Notes: generated by a model from the letters alone, not told the origin. Counted from the first letter of the stretch, positions 17,588-26,710 are shown. The stretch is 64,000 nt of DNA from Bacteroidota bacterium (GCA_022573715.1 JACZTL010000002.1:62001-126000), one strand, 5' to 3'. Translations and numbers: made by a program.

Positions 17588-20005
17588 ATGAAATCCTCTT
17601 TACTTTACTTTACAATTGTATTATTTCTTTCTGTAAACATATTGGCTCAAAAATATTCTGTTACCGGAAAAGTATTAGATAAACAAACCAAAGAACCTCT
17701 CGGGTATACAAATATAAAAATTGACGGCACAATGTTGGGGGGAGCTTCCAACTTAAATGGAAACTATAATCTTAAATTAGATAAAGGCAGTTATATATTA
17801 ATTGCATCCTATCTTGGATATAATTCCGATACTTTAAAAATTGTATTAAAAAACAACATTAGCGGCTTGGATTTTATCTTAACAAGATCAAGCGTGACCT
17901 TACCTGAGATAACAGTTATTCCCGGCGAAGACCCGGCAATTGGTATTATAAGAAAAGCAATAAAAGAAAAACAAAAAAGAAAAAAACAAATAAACAGTTT
18001 AATTTTTGAAGCCTACACCAAAGGGGTTATAAGAACTCCAAAACCTTTAACATTAAAAAGGGGAAGAGCAGGGCTTAGTTTTGGAATGGGGGATTCTTCA
18101 AAACTACCGATAACCGGAATAATAGAAAATCAAAGCATTGGTTATTTTAAAAAGCCTGATAATTATAAGGAGATAATTATTGCAAGAAAACAATCTGCAA
18201 ATATTCCATCTACTTTTAATCTGCTAACGGGCGGAAGAGCTATAAAAAACTTCAATAATGAAAGGATAAATATTCTTAATTACCCAATACCCGGTCCTTT
18301 AGCCGATGATGCACTGGATTATTACGATTATTATTTGATTAATCTTTCTTCAATAAATAACAAAAATGTTTATGAAATAGAATTACAACCTCTTAATTCA
18401 ATAAATCCTGGATTTACGGGTAAACTTTATATTATTGATAAAACCTTTGACCTTGTAAAAATAGATTTTCAATTAAACGATGCGGCAAACAGAGGGGGGA
18501 TTCTTGACACGATAAATTTTTATCAGCAGATGTTACCCTTTAATGACTCTCTTTATTTACCTGTGGATTTCAGGGCAATTGCAGAGATAAACTATTTAGG
18601 CTTGGTGCGATTTGGATTTGAAATGAACACGATTTTATACAATTACAAAATAAACACTTTTATCGACGATGATATTTTTGACAAAGCCGTGATTAAAGTT
18701 TTGCCAACAGCCGATGAAAAAGATACAAACTATTGGAAAAACATCCAGTCTATACCCAACACACAGGAAGAAAATTTAGCTTATAAAAAGATTGACAGCC
18801 TTAACAGCATTCCTATAAATGTGTGGAGCAATTTTTCGCTTTTATCCGGCAGAATAATTTTAAGTAATAATTTATCGGCAAGCGGACCGTTAAGCATGTA
18901 TCATTTTAACAGAATTGAAGGAAATGCTCTGGGTCTCGGCGTCTATTCAAACAGGGCATTTAATAAAAGATTCAATTCATCAATAAATTTTTCTTACGGA
19001 TTTTCGGATAAAAAAACTAAAACAAGTATTTATGCAAAATATTATTTAGGCGATTACAGAACTTATAGTTTATCAATTAATGCATTTAATAATTTACAAA
19101 CTGTCTTTGGTAACTCAGAAAGTTACAATGAACTTACCGCTTCGTTTTTGTCACTTGTTTCAAAATATGAATTTAGAAACTATTTTTACGCAAAAGGTTT
19201 TAATATTAAATTGAAAGGGGAAGTGTTCCCCGTGCTAAGTTTAAGTCTGGCATTTAATAACCGTACTGATAACAACGCTGTGACAAGAACGAATGTATCA
19301 TTGTTCAACCAAGAGAAAAAGTATCAAAGCAATCCATCAATTTATGAAACCAAAATAAACTCATTAACGTTTGGGTTTAGTCTTGATTTTAGAAATTACA
19401 TAGAGAACGGATATTTCAGAAGAAGGCTTAGAGGGGGAAAATCATTTGTATTGTTAAATGGCGATGTTACATATTCAAGAAAAGATTTCTTAAAAAGCAA
19501 TATTGATTTCACACAGTACAAATTATCTTCCTTCGGAAGGATAAGGACCCTTGGTGCTTCTTTTCTTTATTTTAATATTAAAGGAATATATACAAATGGC
19601 ACACTTCCGTATCAATATATGTACTCACTTCCCGGTAATATAAATGCAACAGCACGTAATTATTCATTCAGAACTTTAAATGTAAACGAAATAATTGGCG
19701 AAAGAATAGTTACAATTAATATTGAAGAAAATTTTGGCAACGAGTTATTTAAACTTTTTAAAATTCCTGGCTTTAAAAATTGGGATGTACAGCTGAACAC
19801 ATTCTTTAATGCAGCTTATTCTACTGTCGGTGCATCATCTCAAAGTATTCTGCCATTGCCTGTAAAACAATTTAAACACCCTTTTTATGAAATAGGTTTT
19901 GGTCTGGGGCATATTTTAATCCCCATAAGGCTTGAGTTTGCCTGGAAGCTGAATTACAGGGAAGAAAATAATTTTAGAATAGGTTTGAATACTAGTTTGT
20001 TTTAA
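17588..20005 (+). CDS. Outer membrane protein: carboxypeptidase regulatory-like domain plus DUF5686
   Basis: The start is the ATG at 17588, because MKSSLLYFTIVLFLSVNILAQ is a clean signal peptide. An upstream in-frame start would put 20 extra residues before it. The protein has about 805 residues. Residues about 22-110 are a CarboxypepD_reg-like beta sandwich (VTGKVLDKQTKEPLGYTNIKIDGT...GGASNLNGNYNLKL). The rest follows the DUF5686 pattern, with a C-terminal beta barrel ending in an aromatic residue (FRIGLNTSLF). Such proteins are common in Bacteroidota envelopes and their function is unknown. An attC-like palindrome follows the stop by about 35 bp. Confidence 0.85.
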   Translation: MKSSLLYFTIVLFLSVNILAQKYSVTGKVLDKQTKEPLGYTNIKIDGTMLGGASNLNGNYNLKLDKGSYILIASYLGYNSDTLKIVLKNNISGLDFILTRSSVTLPEITVIPGEDPAIGIIRKAIKEKQKRKKQINSLIFEAYTKGVIRTPKPLTLKRGRAGLSFGMGDSSKLPITGIIENQSIGYFKKPDNYKEIIIARKQSANIPSTFNLLTGGRAIKNFNNERINILNYPIPGPLADDALDYYDYYLINLSSINNKNVYEIELQPLNSINPGFTGKLYIIDKTFDLVKIDFQLNDAANRGGILDTINFYQQMLPFNDSLYLPVDFRAIAEINYLGLVRFGFEMNTILYNYKINTFIDDDIFDKAVIKVLPTADEKDTNYWKNIQSIPNTQEENLAYKKIDSLNSIPINVWSNFSLLSGRIILSNNLSASGPLSMYHFNRIEGNALGLGVYSNRAFNKRFNSSINFSYGFSDKKTKTSIYAKYYLGDYRTYSLSINAFNNLQTVFGNSESYNELTASFLSLVSKYEFRNYFYAKGFNIKLKGEVFPVLSLSLAFNNRTDNNAVTRTNVSLFNQEKKYQSNPSIYETKINSLTFGFSLDFRNYIENGYFRRRLRGGKSFVLLNGDVTYSRKDFLKSNIDFTQYKLSSFGRIRTLGASFLYFNIKGIYTNGTLPYQYMYSLPGNINATARNYSFRTLNVNEIIGERIVTINIEENFGNELFKLFKIPGFKNWDVQLNTFFNAAYSTVGASSQSILPLPVKQFKHPFYEIGFGLGHILIPIRLEFAWKLNYREENNFRIGLNTSLF

Positions 20006-20039
20006 CGGGAGGGATGATTTTCCGACTTGAACGGTTTGG

Positions 20040-20092
20040 CTATGAGCAGTAGCGTCCAGCAGGGCGCTATTGCTTATAGGTTTTGTTGTGTG
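20040..20092 (+). repeat. Left attC-like palindrome of the island
   Basis: CTATGAGCAGTAGCG (20040-20054) pairs with CGCTATTGCTTATAG (20065-20079), a 15-bp stem with two G-T pairs and a 10-nt loop. It is flanked by AAC upstream and by GTTGTGTG at 20085-20092. The layout resembles an integron attC site, although the terminal triplets do not match the standard GTTRRRY core. It starts right after the DUF5686 stop. There is no T tract, so it is not a typical terminator. Confidence 0.5.
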
Positions 20093-20223
20093 GTAAGTAA
20101 TTACTTTTCTGCAACTTAATAATCACTTCATAAATCTCAATTGATTTAATACGCACGCTCATCAATAACATGCATGATAATGGGGTTGAATTTGTCAATA
20201 TATCATAGTTGGAGTCGATTAAC

Positions 20224-21849
20224 CTACTTTGATTTAGCAATGGAGTTTGCCATTCTCATATACCCCTTATAATTTGGTGATGACTTCAACATATAGCATC
20301 GTCCTTCAATCACAAATCCATCCAATTTGTGCTCTATAGTATAAGCAGATAGATCAGAAATGTTGTTTATAAATCCCTTCCCTTTAAAATTCAAAGAGGT
20401 ATTACAAAGGACGCCAAATCCAGTACGCTTTTTAAATGCAACTAGTAATTCATACAAGTGATTGTTAGTCACTGAGGACACCGTTTGAATTCGTGCAGTT
20501 CCATTGACATGTGTCACTGCAGCTAGTGCGTCAGTTGAAACGAGTTTTGTATACAGCATAAATGGACTAGACCGATCGCAGCCAAACCATTTCGCTGCAT
20601 CCTCTTCCAAGCATACAGGTGCAATTGGACGAAACTGTTCTCGTTGCTTAATCTCATTCAACCGCACACGAGTACTATCCTGAAATGGCGAAGCAAGAAT
20701 CGAACGATTTCCCAACGCGCGGGGTCCGATTTCATATTTTCCGTTTACCCATCCTATGATTAAATTGTTAGCCAACATTTCGGAAACCATTTCGTAGTTC
20801 GTTTCATACTCATCAAATAACGATGCATCGAATGAATCATCAGAAATGAAATCACGACCAGAGTATACATTCCATTCTATCTTGGGGTTACCAGTAAAAT
20901 AGAATTGTGCGTCAATAGCAGTGCCAATTGCAGATCCCGAATCGTTAGCAACAGGTGGCACGAATACCTCTGAAAAGAGATTAGTCTCCCTCCATTTCGT
21001 ATTCCAGTCACAATTTAATCCACATCCCCCTGTAATTAACAATGGCATGTTCCTCTTGAAATTCAATTTGGCGTACTGATAAAAGCGATCAAATATCCGA
21101 TCACTGAAAATACCTGCGAAATTTCGAAATTCAGCATCATCCAACCCCACGTTGTAGTGGCGGTAATCCTTTAATGCTTCACACTCTTGTGGTTTGAGAT
21201 GAGGGCAATCTTGCATTAGAAAGGAGATTATTTTTTCCTCTTCATCCGTAGGTATACTTCGCTTCGAGAATGAAGCTAGAGCCATTAGCTTTCCAGCATC
21301 AGAAAAACGTGAGAATTCTGCAACTTTTATATCAAAGGTTGGGTCTCCTAAACCGTAAAGCAATGCATAACGATGTCCTGGTTCAGGCATTACATCCGTT
21401 AGCTTTATTATGTTTAACTCAGCATCTATTTGGTAGAATGAGCCAATCACACCTTCCCAAAGTAGTGCATAGCAAGGGGTACCCTTAGGCAAATTTGACA
21501 TACCAAATGCACATAAAAGATGGGAACGTTCATGGGAAGACGAGAAGGAGTCAACCTTTTTCCCGAATAGGTGTTCTTTACCAATGATAATGTTATCGTT
21601 ACCGATTCCATGGTATCCAGAAATAAAGCGCTGTTCTGACAAGTTAGTATTACCGGGCCACGACCCACCTCTACAGAGTATGTCTGGGACTTCTTTCAGA
21701 TCACCGAAAATGTTGAACACATCCGGAATGGATAGTGGTGAGTGACGATAATGAGAGTCTTTCTCAGTCTCAACTGAGGTAATCAATCGCCCATCTTCAA
21801 CATAAGCGAACGCGCCATCATGGCCTGGATTAAATGATAAAATTTTCAT
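20224..21849 (-). CDS. O-carbamoyltransferase, NodU/CmcH/TobZ family
   Basis: The 541-residue enzyme would transfer a carbamoyl group from carbamoyl phosphate via carbamoyl-AMP to a hydroxyl of a sugar or small molecule. The N-terminal half has NPGHDGAFAYVEDG (7-20) and the metal-site region SSHERSHLLCAFG. The YrdC-like half has GWVNGKYEIGPRALGNRSILASPF, FRPIAPVCLEEDAAKWF and LNTSLNFKGKGFI, all close to NodU and CmcH signatures. Its ATG overlaps the stop of the preceding fusion gene by 4 bp (ATGA), so translation is coupled. It is last in the operon. The acceptor is probably the glycan built by the two upstream gene products, an inference from context. Confidence 0.9.
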   Translation of the reverse strand: MKILSFNPGHDGAFAYVEDGRLITSVETEKDSHYRHSPLSIPDVFNIFGDLKEVPDILCRGGSWPGNTNLSEQRFISGYHGIGNDNIIIGKEHLFGKKVDSFSSSHERSHLLCAFGMSNLPKGTPCYALLWEGVIGSFYQIDAELNIIKLTDVMPEPGHRYALLYGLGDPTFDIKVAEFSRFSDAGKLMALASFSKRSIPTDEEEKIISFLMQDCPHLKPQECEALKDYRHYNVGLDDAEFRNFAGIFSDRIFDRFYQYAKLNFKRNMPLLITGGCGLNCDWNTKWRETNLFSEVFVPPVANDSGSAIGTAIDAQFYFTGNPKIEWNVYSGRDFISDDSFDASLFDEYETNYEMVSEMLANNLIIGWVNGKYEIGPRALGNRSILASPFQDSTRVRLNEIKQREQFRPIAPVCLEEDAAKWFGCDRSSPFMLYTKLVSTDALAAVTHVNGTARIQTVSSVTNNHLYELLVAFKKRTGFGVLCNTSLNFKGKGFINNISDLSAYTIEHKLDGFVIEGRCYMLKSSPNYKGYMRMANSIAKSK

Positions 21850-24080
21850 TGTACGAAATGACTTGAATTAAAATTACTAGGCCTATCCTGTACAGGATCA
21901 TTGGCTTCAGGTTTGGAAATAAGTGCATTTGCCTGTATTGCGATCTCCCCAAATATGGAGACAGTTGGGAGTTTTCGATTGTTTATTCTACCTGCAAGTT
22001 GGGTTGAACGAGTTACCCAATTATTAGCATGGAGCGTCATTGGAAGGTGTGGGATAGGTGTCGGATCCCAGACAACACGTCTATGAACTAAAATATCATC
22101 AACGAACCACCGAATTTCGTTCGGACTCCATTCAATCGCATAGCGGTGACTTGCTTTGGAAGCGTCAAACCCAAGATCAATATAACTGGGAGCCCCCCTA
22201 TAGCCATAGTTAAAGTTTGCGCCTTCGCCACCTGGATTATAGAAAACATTGATTAAAAGACAATCTGGTCTATTCCCTGCAATCTCAATATCGATTTCCT
22301 GACGTGGTGAGTTTCGGTGGAGAAAGAATCCGGTAACTACACCTGGTACACTGGATGCTTGAATGGTCGCTTCGAACTTTCCGAATAAATATTGATTCTG
22401 ACTGCAAATAGATGCAGCAGTATAATTTCGAATACCAAGTGATTCTCTTTTAACAGAAAGTACTGCTCCAATTCCTAAACTGAACTTGAAGTTTGACGGG
22501 CGAAACAGTGCTAGATTGTCTGTGAAGGTATCACTCCTTGTCAGCCACTGCCCTGAATCAAGAAATTCCAATGGATCAGTGATTTTTACCTTTTTTTCAT
22601 TACCCTTGGACCATTCTTCAGCGGAGACAGTGCTAATTCCTTGCCACCATTTTTTTGAATCTACGATCCACGGTGAATTATCACATCTAGATTTTATGAA
22701 ATTAATAACTTGGTTCGATTCAATAATTTCGTCCATAATGGGTCTTTGACCAATATCTTGTAGGACGGGGTAGCAGCACCTTGGGGGTGGGCATCTTAAG
22801 TGTTCGCAAACTATTTGCCATTTATTAGACTCATCCACATGAAGTATAGTCAGGTCGGTACCCTCGAGGATGTCCTTCAACTTTAGGAAATTCGGATCCG
22901 CTCTTATATTCTTAACTGTAGTAAGAATAAACTTTGCCTTCGGATAACTCATTCGAAGTTCTTTAACTCTCGTATCTAACGAGCCTATGTTCACATATGC
23001 GTTGAAAACCCTATCCTCACTTCCATCAAGAAGACGTTGCATTTCGGAAATTGGTAAATCCTCAAAATCACTGCAGCATCTGTATCCTAACATAGATAAC
23101 GCCATTGCCAATGATGAATGCCCCGAGCCTTTGGAGCCAAAAGCAAATACCGGTTTTTCAGTTGGACGAATATTAAAAAGGGATGCCCCCTCACTAGTGA
23201 TTGCTCCGATTTTAGTGAGAGTAGGAAGTATTGAATATGAGTTGGAAGATCTTATATCCCTACGCTGGCTAATAAGCGGTTGTTTAACTGCGAGAACATC
23301 TAGCACTTCGAACTGATGATTTATCCATAAGTCAATGGGTCCGCGACTTGGAAGTAGACGAATAAGTTTCTCAGCACCCTCGCGCGAAAGAACATATCCA
23401 GACAAGTGCCAAAGCCCGCGTACTGGCCGAAATAATTGCCTAGATAGAATGGTCTTTGGTGCACCGTGCTTCACTTCATGATAGGACAAATAAAAAACGT
23501 CAAATTTACCTTTGATATCATTTTTTGATACAACTTCATTCCATGCTTTGTCCAGATATCTTGCAAAACCCGAATGAAACCATATATCATCTTCAAGTAT
23601 AAGGACGTACTCATGATCGCTAGTCGCAACTTGCTCCCATACTTTAATGTGTGATCGAGCAACAGCACACTCAGCTCTGCTCATCCGAATAGGAGTGTTT
23701 AATTCGAGTTGCGTGGGAAGAGCAAGAGGTTGAGGTTCGACAAAAAGCTGGTTACCAAGCGTATAGAACGGGTCAACTTTAGCATCCTTTGTTGGTTCCT
23801 CAGTAAATTCATTTGCATCAACTGCGACAATTCGTTCAGTCAGATTCAGGAGTTCTGCTCCGGAAGAGTCCAATATGTGGTTAAGCTCCTGCTGCATCTT
23901 GGACCAGCGGTTCGGTGCACGATCAAGATTAATGACATAGATCTTCTCAATCTGAGGGTATTTCTTCTCACTTTTGATACCGAATGTATGACACTTCCGT
24001 CTAGGCATGAGCCTTCGGAGATTCAGCCAGAGTCTAAAAACGTAACTGACAATTGCTGGTTTTTTGGGTAGTAAGTTCAT
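21846..24080 (-). CDS. Three-domain fusion: GT25 glycosyltransferase, sulfotransferase-like P-loop domain, GH16 domain
   Basis: The 744-residue protein joins three enzyme folds. Residues about 43-290 are a family 25 glycosyltransferase (IEKIYVINLDRAPNRWSKM; CAVARSHIKVWEQV; the EDD at 163-165). Residues about 308-480 look like a sulfotransferase-type P-loop domain (VFAFGSKGSGHSSLAMALSM; SYPKAKFILTTVKN). Residues about 505-720 are a GH16 domain with the catalytic pattern EIDIE (E595, D597, E599), KFEATIQAS and YAIEWSPNEIRWFVDD. There is no signal peptide, so the hydrolase/transglycosylase domain would sit in the cytoplasm, which is odd. It overlaps both neighbours by 4 bp. The GT25 and GH16 calls are strong, the middle domain moderate. 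Confidence 0.8.
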   Translation of the reverse strand: MNLLPKKPAIVSYVFRLWLNLRRLMPRRKCHTFGIKSEKKYPQIEKIYVINLDRAPNRWSKMQQELNHILDSSGAELLNLTERIVAVDANEFTEEPTKDAKVDPFYTLGNQLFVEPQPLALPTQLELNTPIRMSRAECAVARSHIKVWEQVATSDHEYVLILEDDIWFHSGFARYLDKAWNEVVSKNDIKGKFDVFYLSYHEVKHGAPKTILSRQLFRPVRGLWHLSGYVLSREGAEKLIRLLPSRGPIDLWINHQFEVLDVLAVKQPLISQRRDIRSSNSYSILPTLTKIGAITSEGASLFNIRPTEKPVFAFGSKGSGHSSLAMALSMLGYRCCSDFEDLPISEMQRLLDGSEDRVFNAYVNIGSLDTRVKELRMSYPKAKFILTTVKNIRADPNFLKLKDILEGTDLTILHVDESNKWQIVCEHLRCPPPRCCYPVLQDIGQRPIMDEIIESNQVINFIKSRCDNSPWIVDSKKWWQGISTVSAEEWSKGNEKKVKITDPLEFLDSGQWLTRSDTFTDNLALFRPSNFKFSLGIGAVLSVKRESLGIRNYTAASICSQNQYLFGKFEATIQASSVPGVVTGFFLHRNSPRQEIDIEIAGNRPDCLLINVFYNPGGEGANFNYGYRGAPSYIDLGFDASKASHRYAIEWSPNEIRWFVDDILVHRRVVWDPTPIPHLPMTLHANNWVTRSTQLAGRINNRKLPTVSIFGEIAIQANALISKPEANDPVQDRPSNFNSSHFVQ

Positions 24081-24955
24081 CGCTCCTCTGATTGCCCTAT
24101 GGCTCGATAAGTTTGCTTATTCGAAAGTCTCCAGTTTCTTTTATCATTTCGATAACTGAGTGGCCACATATTGGTAGAGGTTTTCTCCCAATTGTGCACA
24201 ACGCGTAGCGTTTCTTCGGGGTACTTTTCCTTGGCGATCACTTCTAATATTGATCTAGTGAGGATACCAGGACCGGTCGTTGCCTGGACTTCGGGCAACT
24301 CTTTCTTTGATTCTTGTTCAAGAGCTTTTGTAGCATTAAGCAGTACACGCTCTACAATAGGATGGTTGCGAGCCGCGATTAAGGGTGTCGTATTGAAGTA
24401 AAAAATCCAGCTCAATTTGTTTGCTCCCGGAATAACAAAATCAGATTGGGAAACCATTTGAGCTGTTTCAATATCATAGCAGAATGGTTGAAGTTTTAGC
24501 CTCCCATCCGCAAAGAGGTGATCGATCGATGTTCCATGATAGACGTCATCAGCATCAATATAAAATTCCCCTTTTACAAAGATGTAACTATAACGGAAAT
24601 AGTCTGATTTCATTGAAGGGTGATAGCACTTATCAAATGCATTCTCAAACCTCGAGCCCAAATGAGTCTTGATAAATTCTCTAGCGGAATTCTCATCGAA
24701 AACCTGAAGTTCGAATCCTGACTGTTCAAGTTTTCTCCATGACTCCATGCACTCTTTAACGTCCTGTGGTAATCGGTTTGGATCATCCCAGAATTGCACT
24801 ATATGTTTTGGTATTTTATCTAAGTAAACTTTGCGTATTTGATCTGGTTCATTGTAGCCTTGAACCAAATCTCGGACGAAATTTGAACGTGCTCGCTCGT
24901 TTTTTGTTAGGGGGTCTTCTTTATAAGGTTGTTCAACATTCATATGTTTATTCAC
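24077..24955 (-). CDS. GT32-like glycosyltransferase with DXD motif
   Basis: The 292-residue enzyme has the GT32 pattern: IPKHIVQFWDDPNRLPQDV, then SWRKLEQSGFELQVFDENSA, and the nucleotide-sugar/metal motif in KGEFYIDADDVYHG preceded by SMKSDYFRYSYIFVKG. It should transfer a sugar in the cytoplasm. The start is given as GTG at 24955. An ATG four codons later (24943) is a fair alternative and neither has a strong ribosome site. It is the first gene of the island operon and its stop overlaps the start of the fusion gene by 4 bp. Confidence 0.85.
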   Translation of the reverse strand: MNKHMNVEQPYKEDPLTKNERARSNFVRDLVQGYNEPDQIRKVYLDKIPKHIVQFWDDPNRLPQDVKECMESWRKLEQSGFELQVFDENSAREFIKTHLGSRFENAFDKCYHPSMKSDYFRYSYIFVKGEFYIDADDVYHGTSIDHLFADGRLKLQPFCYDIETAQMVSQSDFVIPGANKLSWIFYFNTTPLIAARNHPIVERVLLNATKALEQESKKELPEVQATTGPGILTRSILEVIAKEKYPEETLRVVHNWEKTSTNMWPLSYRNDKRNWRLSNKQTYRAIGQSEER

Positions 24956-25024
24956 TTAATTATTGGCCTGTGAAGGTGAACATGAGGTTTTTTTATTAAT
25001 TCTCATGGGATTGAACCCTTTTTA

Positions 25025-25144
25025 CTAACTATAGTTATATCCTTCAATTGATATTAGGATATGCTTTGGTCTAAAAGTTACCCCGCACTATTACACACAA
25101 CATGTTGCTATACGCAATACGTATATAACGAAAACTATAGTTAG
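25025..25144. repeat. 12-bp inverted repeat upstream of the island operon
   Basis: CTAACTATAGTT (25025-25036) and AACTATAGTTAG (25133-25144) are exact inverted copies around 96 bp. The core AACTATAGTT is itself a palindrome. The pair encloses the right attC-like site and lies between radA and the operon start. It could be a pair of operator sites or element-end repeats. Confidence 0.4.
25094..25129 (-). repeat. Right attC-like palindrome of the island
   Basis: Read on the minus strand this site is GTTATATAC, a 7-nt loop, GTATAGCAAC, then AT and GTTGTGTG. It shares with the left site the ordered string TATTGC-N-TATAG-N(5-6)-GTTGTGTG, in inverted orientation. The stem is shorter and less perfect than on the left. 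It follows the 3' end of radA, just as the left copy follows the DUF5686 gene. Confidence 0.45.
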
Positions 25145-25173
25145 ATATATTAAAAATATAAAAGTTTTAATAA

Positions 25174-26517
25174 TTAAAAAATATTACTAAATGTTTCAAT
25201 AACATTTCTAACACCAACAATCTTAATCGATTTACTTTTCAGTCCGTTCAAATTACTTTTGGGTAAAATTACTTTTTCAAAACCAAGTTTCTCCGCTTCC
25301 CGTATTCTCTTATCAATATTACTTACGCTTCTTACCTCTCCGCCGAGTCCTACCTCCCCGATTACAACGGTATTGTTATCAATCAATTTGTTTGAAAGAC
25401 TCGATGCAATGCTGCAGCAAACAGCAAGGTCTATTGCAGGTTCGAATATTTTTACACCACCCGCCATATTAATAAATACATTGTGCGATGAAAGTTTTAG
25501 TTTACCGTGTTTCTCCAATACTGCGAGTAAAATTGAAAGTCTTCTTTGGTCAAAGCCGGTTGATACGCGCTGAGGATAACCAAAATTTGAAGGTGTTACA
25601 AGTGCCTGTGTTTCCAATAGCAGGGGTCGTGTTCCTTCGATTGTAGAAGTTACAACCGTGCCCGGAGTTTGTTTGTCTCTTTCGCTTAAAAATATTTTGC
25701 TGGGATCTTTAATTTCCTCAAGTCCGCTCTCACGCATTTCAAAAATACCTATTTCATTTGTGCTTCCGTACCGGTTTTTTTGTGCACGCAGTATTCTGTA
25801 AGAATAATTAGAATTGCCTTCAAAATAAAGCACGGTATCAACTATGTGTTCCATAATTTTAGGTCCCGCTATCATACCATCCTTAGTAACGTGTCCTACA
25901 ATAATCACACAAAAATTATTTCGTTTAGCGGCATCTTGAAGAATGGATGTACACTCCCTTATTTGAGTTACCGTACCCGGGGAGTTGTCCAACTCTTCTC
26001 TGTATATTGTTTGTATCGAATCAATCACAACAACAGCAGGTTGGAGTTCTTTTATTGCCGACAGAACAACAGAAAGATTTGTCTCTGCAAGCACATAAAA
26101 ATTATCGGATTTTAAATTTAATCTCTCCGATCGTATTTTAATTTGTTTTGTTGATTCTTCACCCGTTACATACAAAACCTTGTCATTTAGTTTTGATGTT
26201 GTCTGCATTGCAAGAGTGGATTTTCCAATCCCCGGGTCACCGCCAAGTAAAATAACAGAACCTGGCATTAGCCCTCCGCCGAGCACTCTGTCGAACTCGG
26301 CTATGCCCGTGATAATTCTGTCCGTTTCTTTTGCAGAAATGTCCTGGATTTTTTGTATTTGAATTTTTCCTTTGTAGGGTTTTGGGGCGCGTTTATTTTC
26401 TTCTATTATTTCTTCGGTAAAGGAATTCCAGCTATCGCATTCGGGACATTTACCAATCCAGCGCAAAGATTCATATCCGCAGTTGGAACAAATATATTTT
26501 GTTTTGGTTTTTTTCAT
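25174..26517 (-). CDS. radA: DNA repair protein RadA (Sms)
   Basis: This RecA-like ATPase helps process recombination intermediates. The 447-residue protein has the N-terminal zinc finger (C10, C13, C24, C27), a Walker A GGDPGIGKST (about 92-101), the RadA-specific KNRYG motif and a C-terminal Lon-protease-like domain (INMAGGVKIFEPAIDLAV...VGEVGLGGEVRSVSNIDKR). Length and order are standard. It is a core chromosomal gene, so its 3' end marks the right edge of the foreign block. Confidence 0.96.
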   Translation of the reverse strand: MKKTKTKYICSNCGYESLRWIGKCPECDSWNSFTEEIIEENKRAPKPYKGKIQIQKIQDISAKETDRIITGIAEFDRVLGGGLMPGSVILLGGDPGIGKSTLAMQTTSKLNDKVLYVTGEESTKQIKIRSERLNLKSDNFYVLAETNLSVVLSAIKELQPAVVVIDSIQTIYREELDNSPGTVTQIRECTSILQDAAKRNNFCVIIVGHVTKDGMIAGPKIMEHIVDTVLYFEGNSNYSYRILRAQKNRYGSTNEIGIFEMRESGLEEIKDPSKIFLSERDKQTPGTVVTSTIEGTRPLLLETQALVTPSNFGYPQRVSTGFDQRRLSILLAVLEKHGKLKLSSHNVFINMAGGVKIFEPAIDLAVCCSIASSLSNKLIDNNTVVIGEVGLGGEVRSVSNIDKRIREAEKLGFEKVILPKSNLNGLKSKSIKIVGVRNVIETFSNIF

Positions 26518-26666
26518 CTAAAAAAATAATATGATGTAAGTAATTATAATCAATTATTTATTTTGATTGTACAGATAAATTACCTGATATACATAAGATT
26601 ACAAAATAGTAAAGACTTTTTTGCAAAGCATTGCATTTTTATTGGAAATTAAAATTAATAGAAAAG

Positions 26667-26699
26667 AGAAACCCAGTTTCTTTAAGAAACTGAGTTTCT
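26667..26699 (-). terminator. Terminator hairpin after alaS
   Basis: AGAAACCCAGTTTCTT (26667-26682) pairs with AAGAAACTGAGTTTCT (26684-26699) with one mismatch. On the minus strand it is followed by a T-rich stretch (TCTCTTTTCTATT), fitting Rho-independent termination of alaS. Its core AAACCCAGTTT recurs in the hairpin at 42857. Confidence 0.65.
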
Positions 26700-26710
26700 T
26701 ATAATAAGAC

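Larger units (their letters stand above)
20006..25145. mobile_element. Foreign island carrying a three-gene glycan-modification operon
   Basis: This block differs by eye from its surroundings. Coding DNA here is clearly richer in G and C and uses C/G third positions more than neighbouring genes. It lies between the 3' ends of two chromosomal genes that run toward it, the DUF5686 gene (+) and radA (-). Each is followed by an attC-like palindrome ending GTTGTGTG, and the two palindromes are inverted relative to each other. No integrase or transposase is present within it. The block reads as a transferred cassette, although the exact ends are not proven. Confidence 0.6.

Noticed and set aside
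20040-20079. Rho-independent terminator for the DUF5686 gene
   Set aside because: The stem is strong but no T run follows, the stem is longer than typical, and the matching motif on the other island edge points to an attC-like or repeat role.
23709-24071. Plus-strand reading frame of 120 codons within the island
   Set aside because: It is antisense to the GT25 domain coding region, has no family resemblance and no ribosome site; the minus-strand frame carries the clear motifs.
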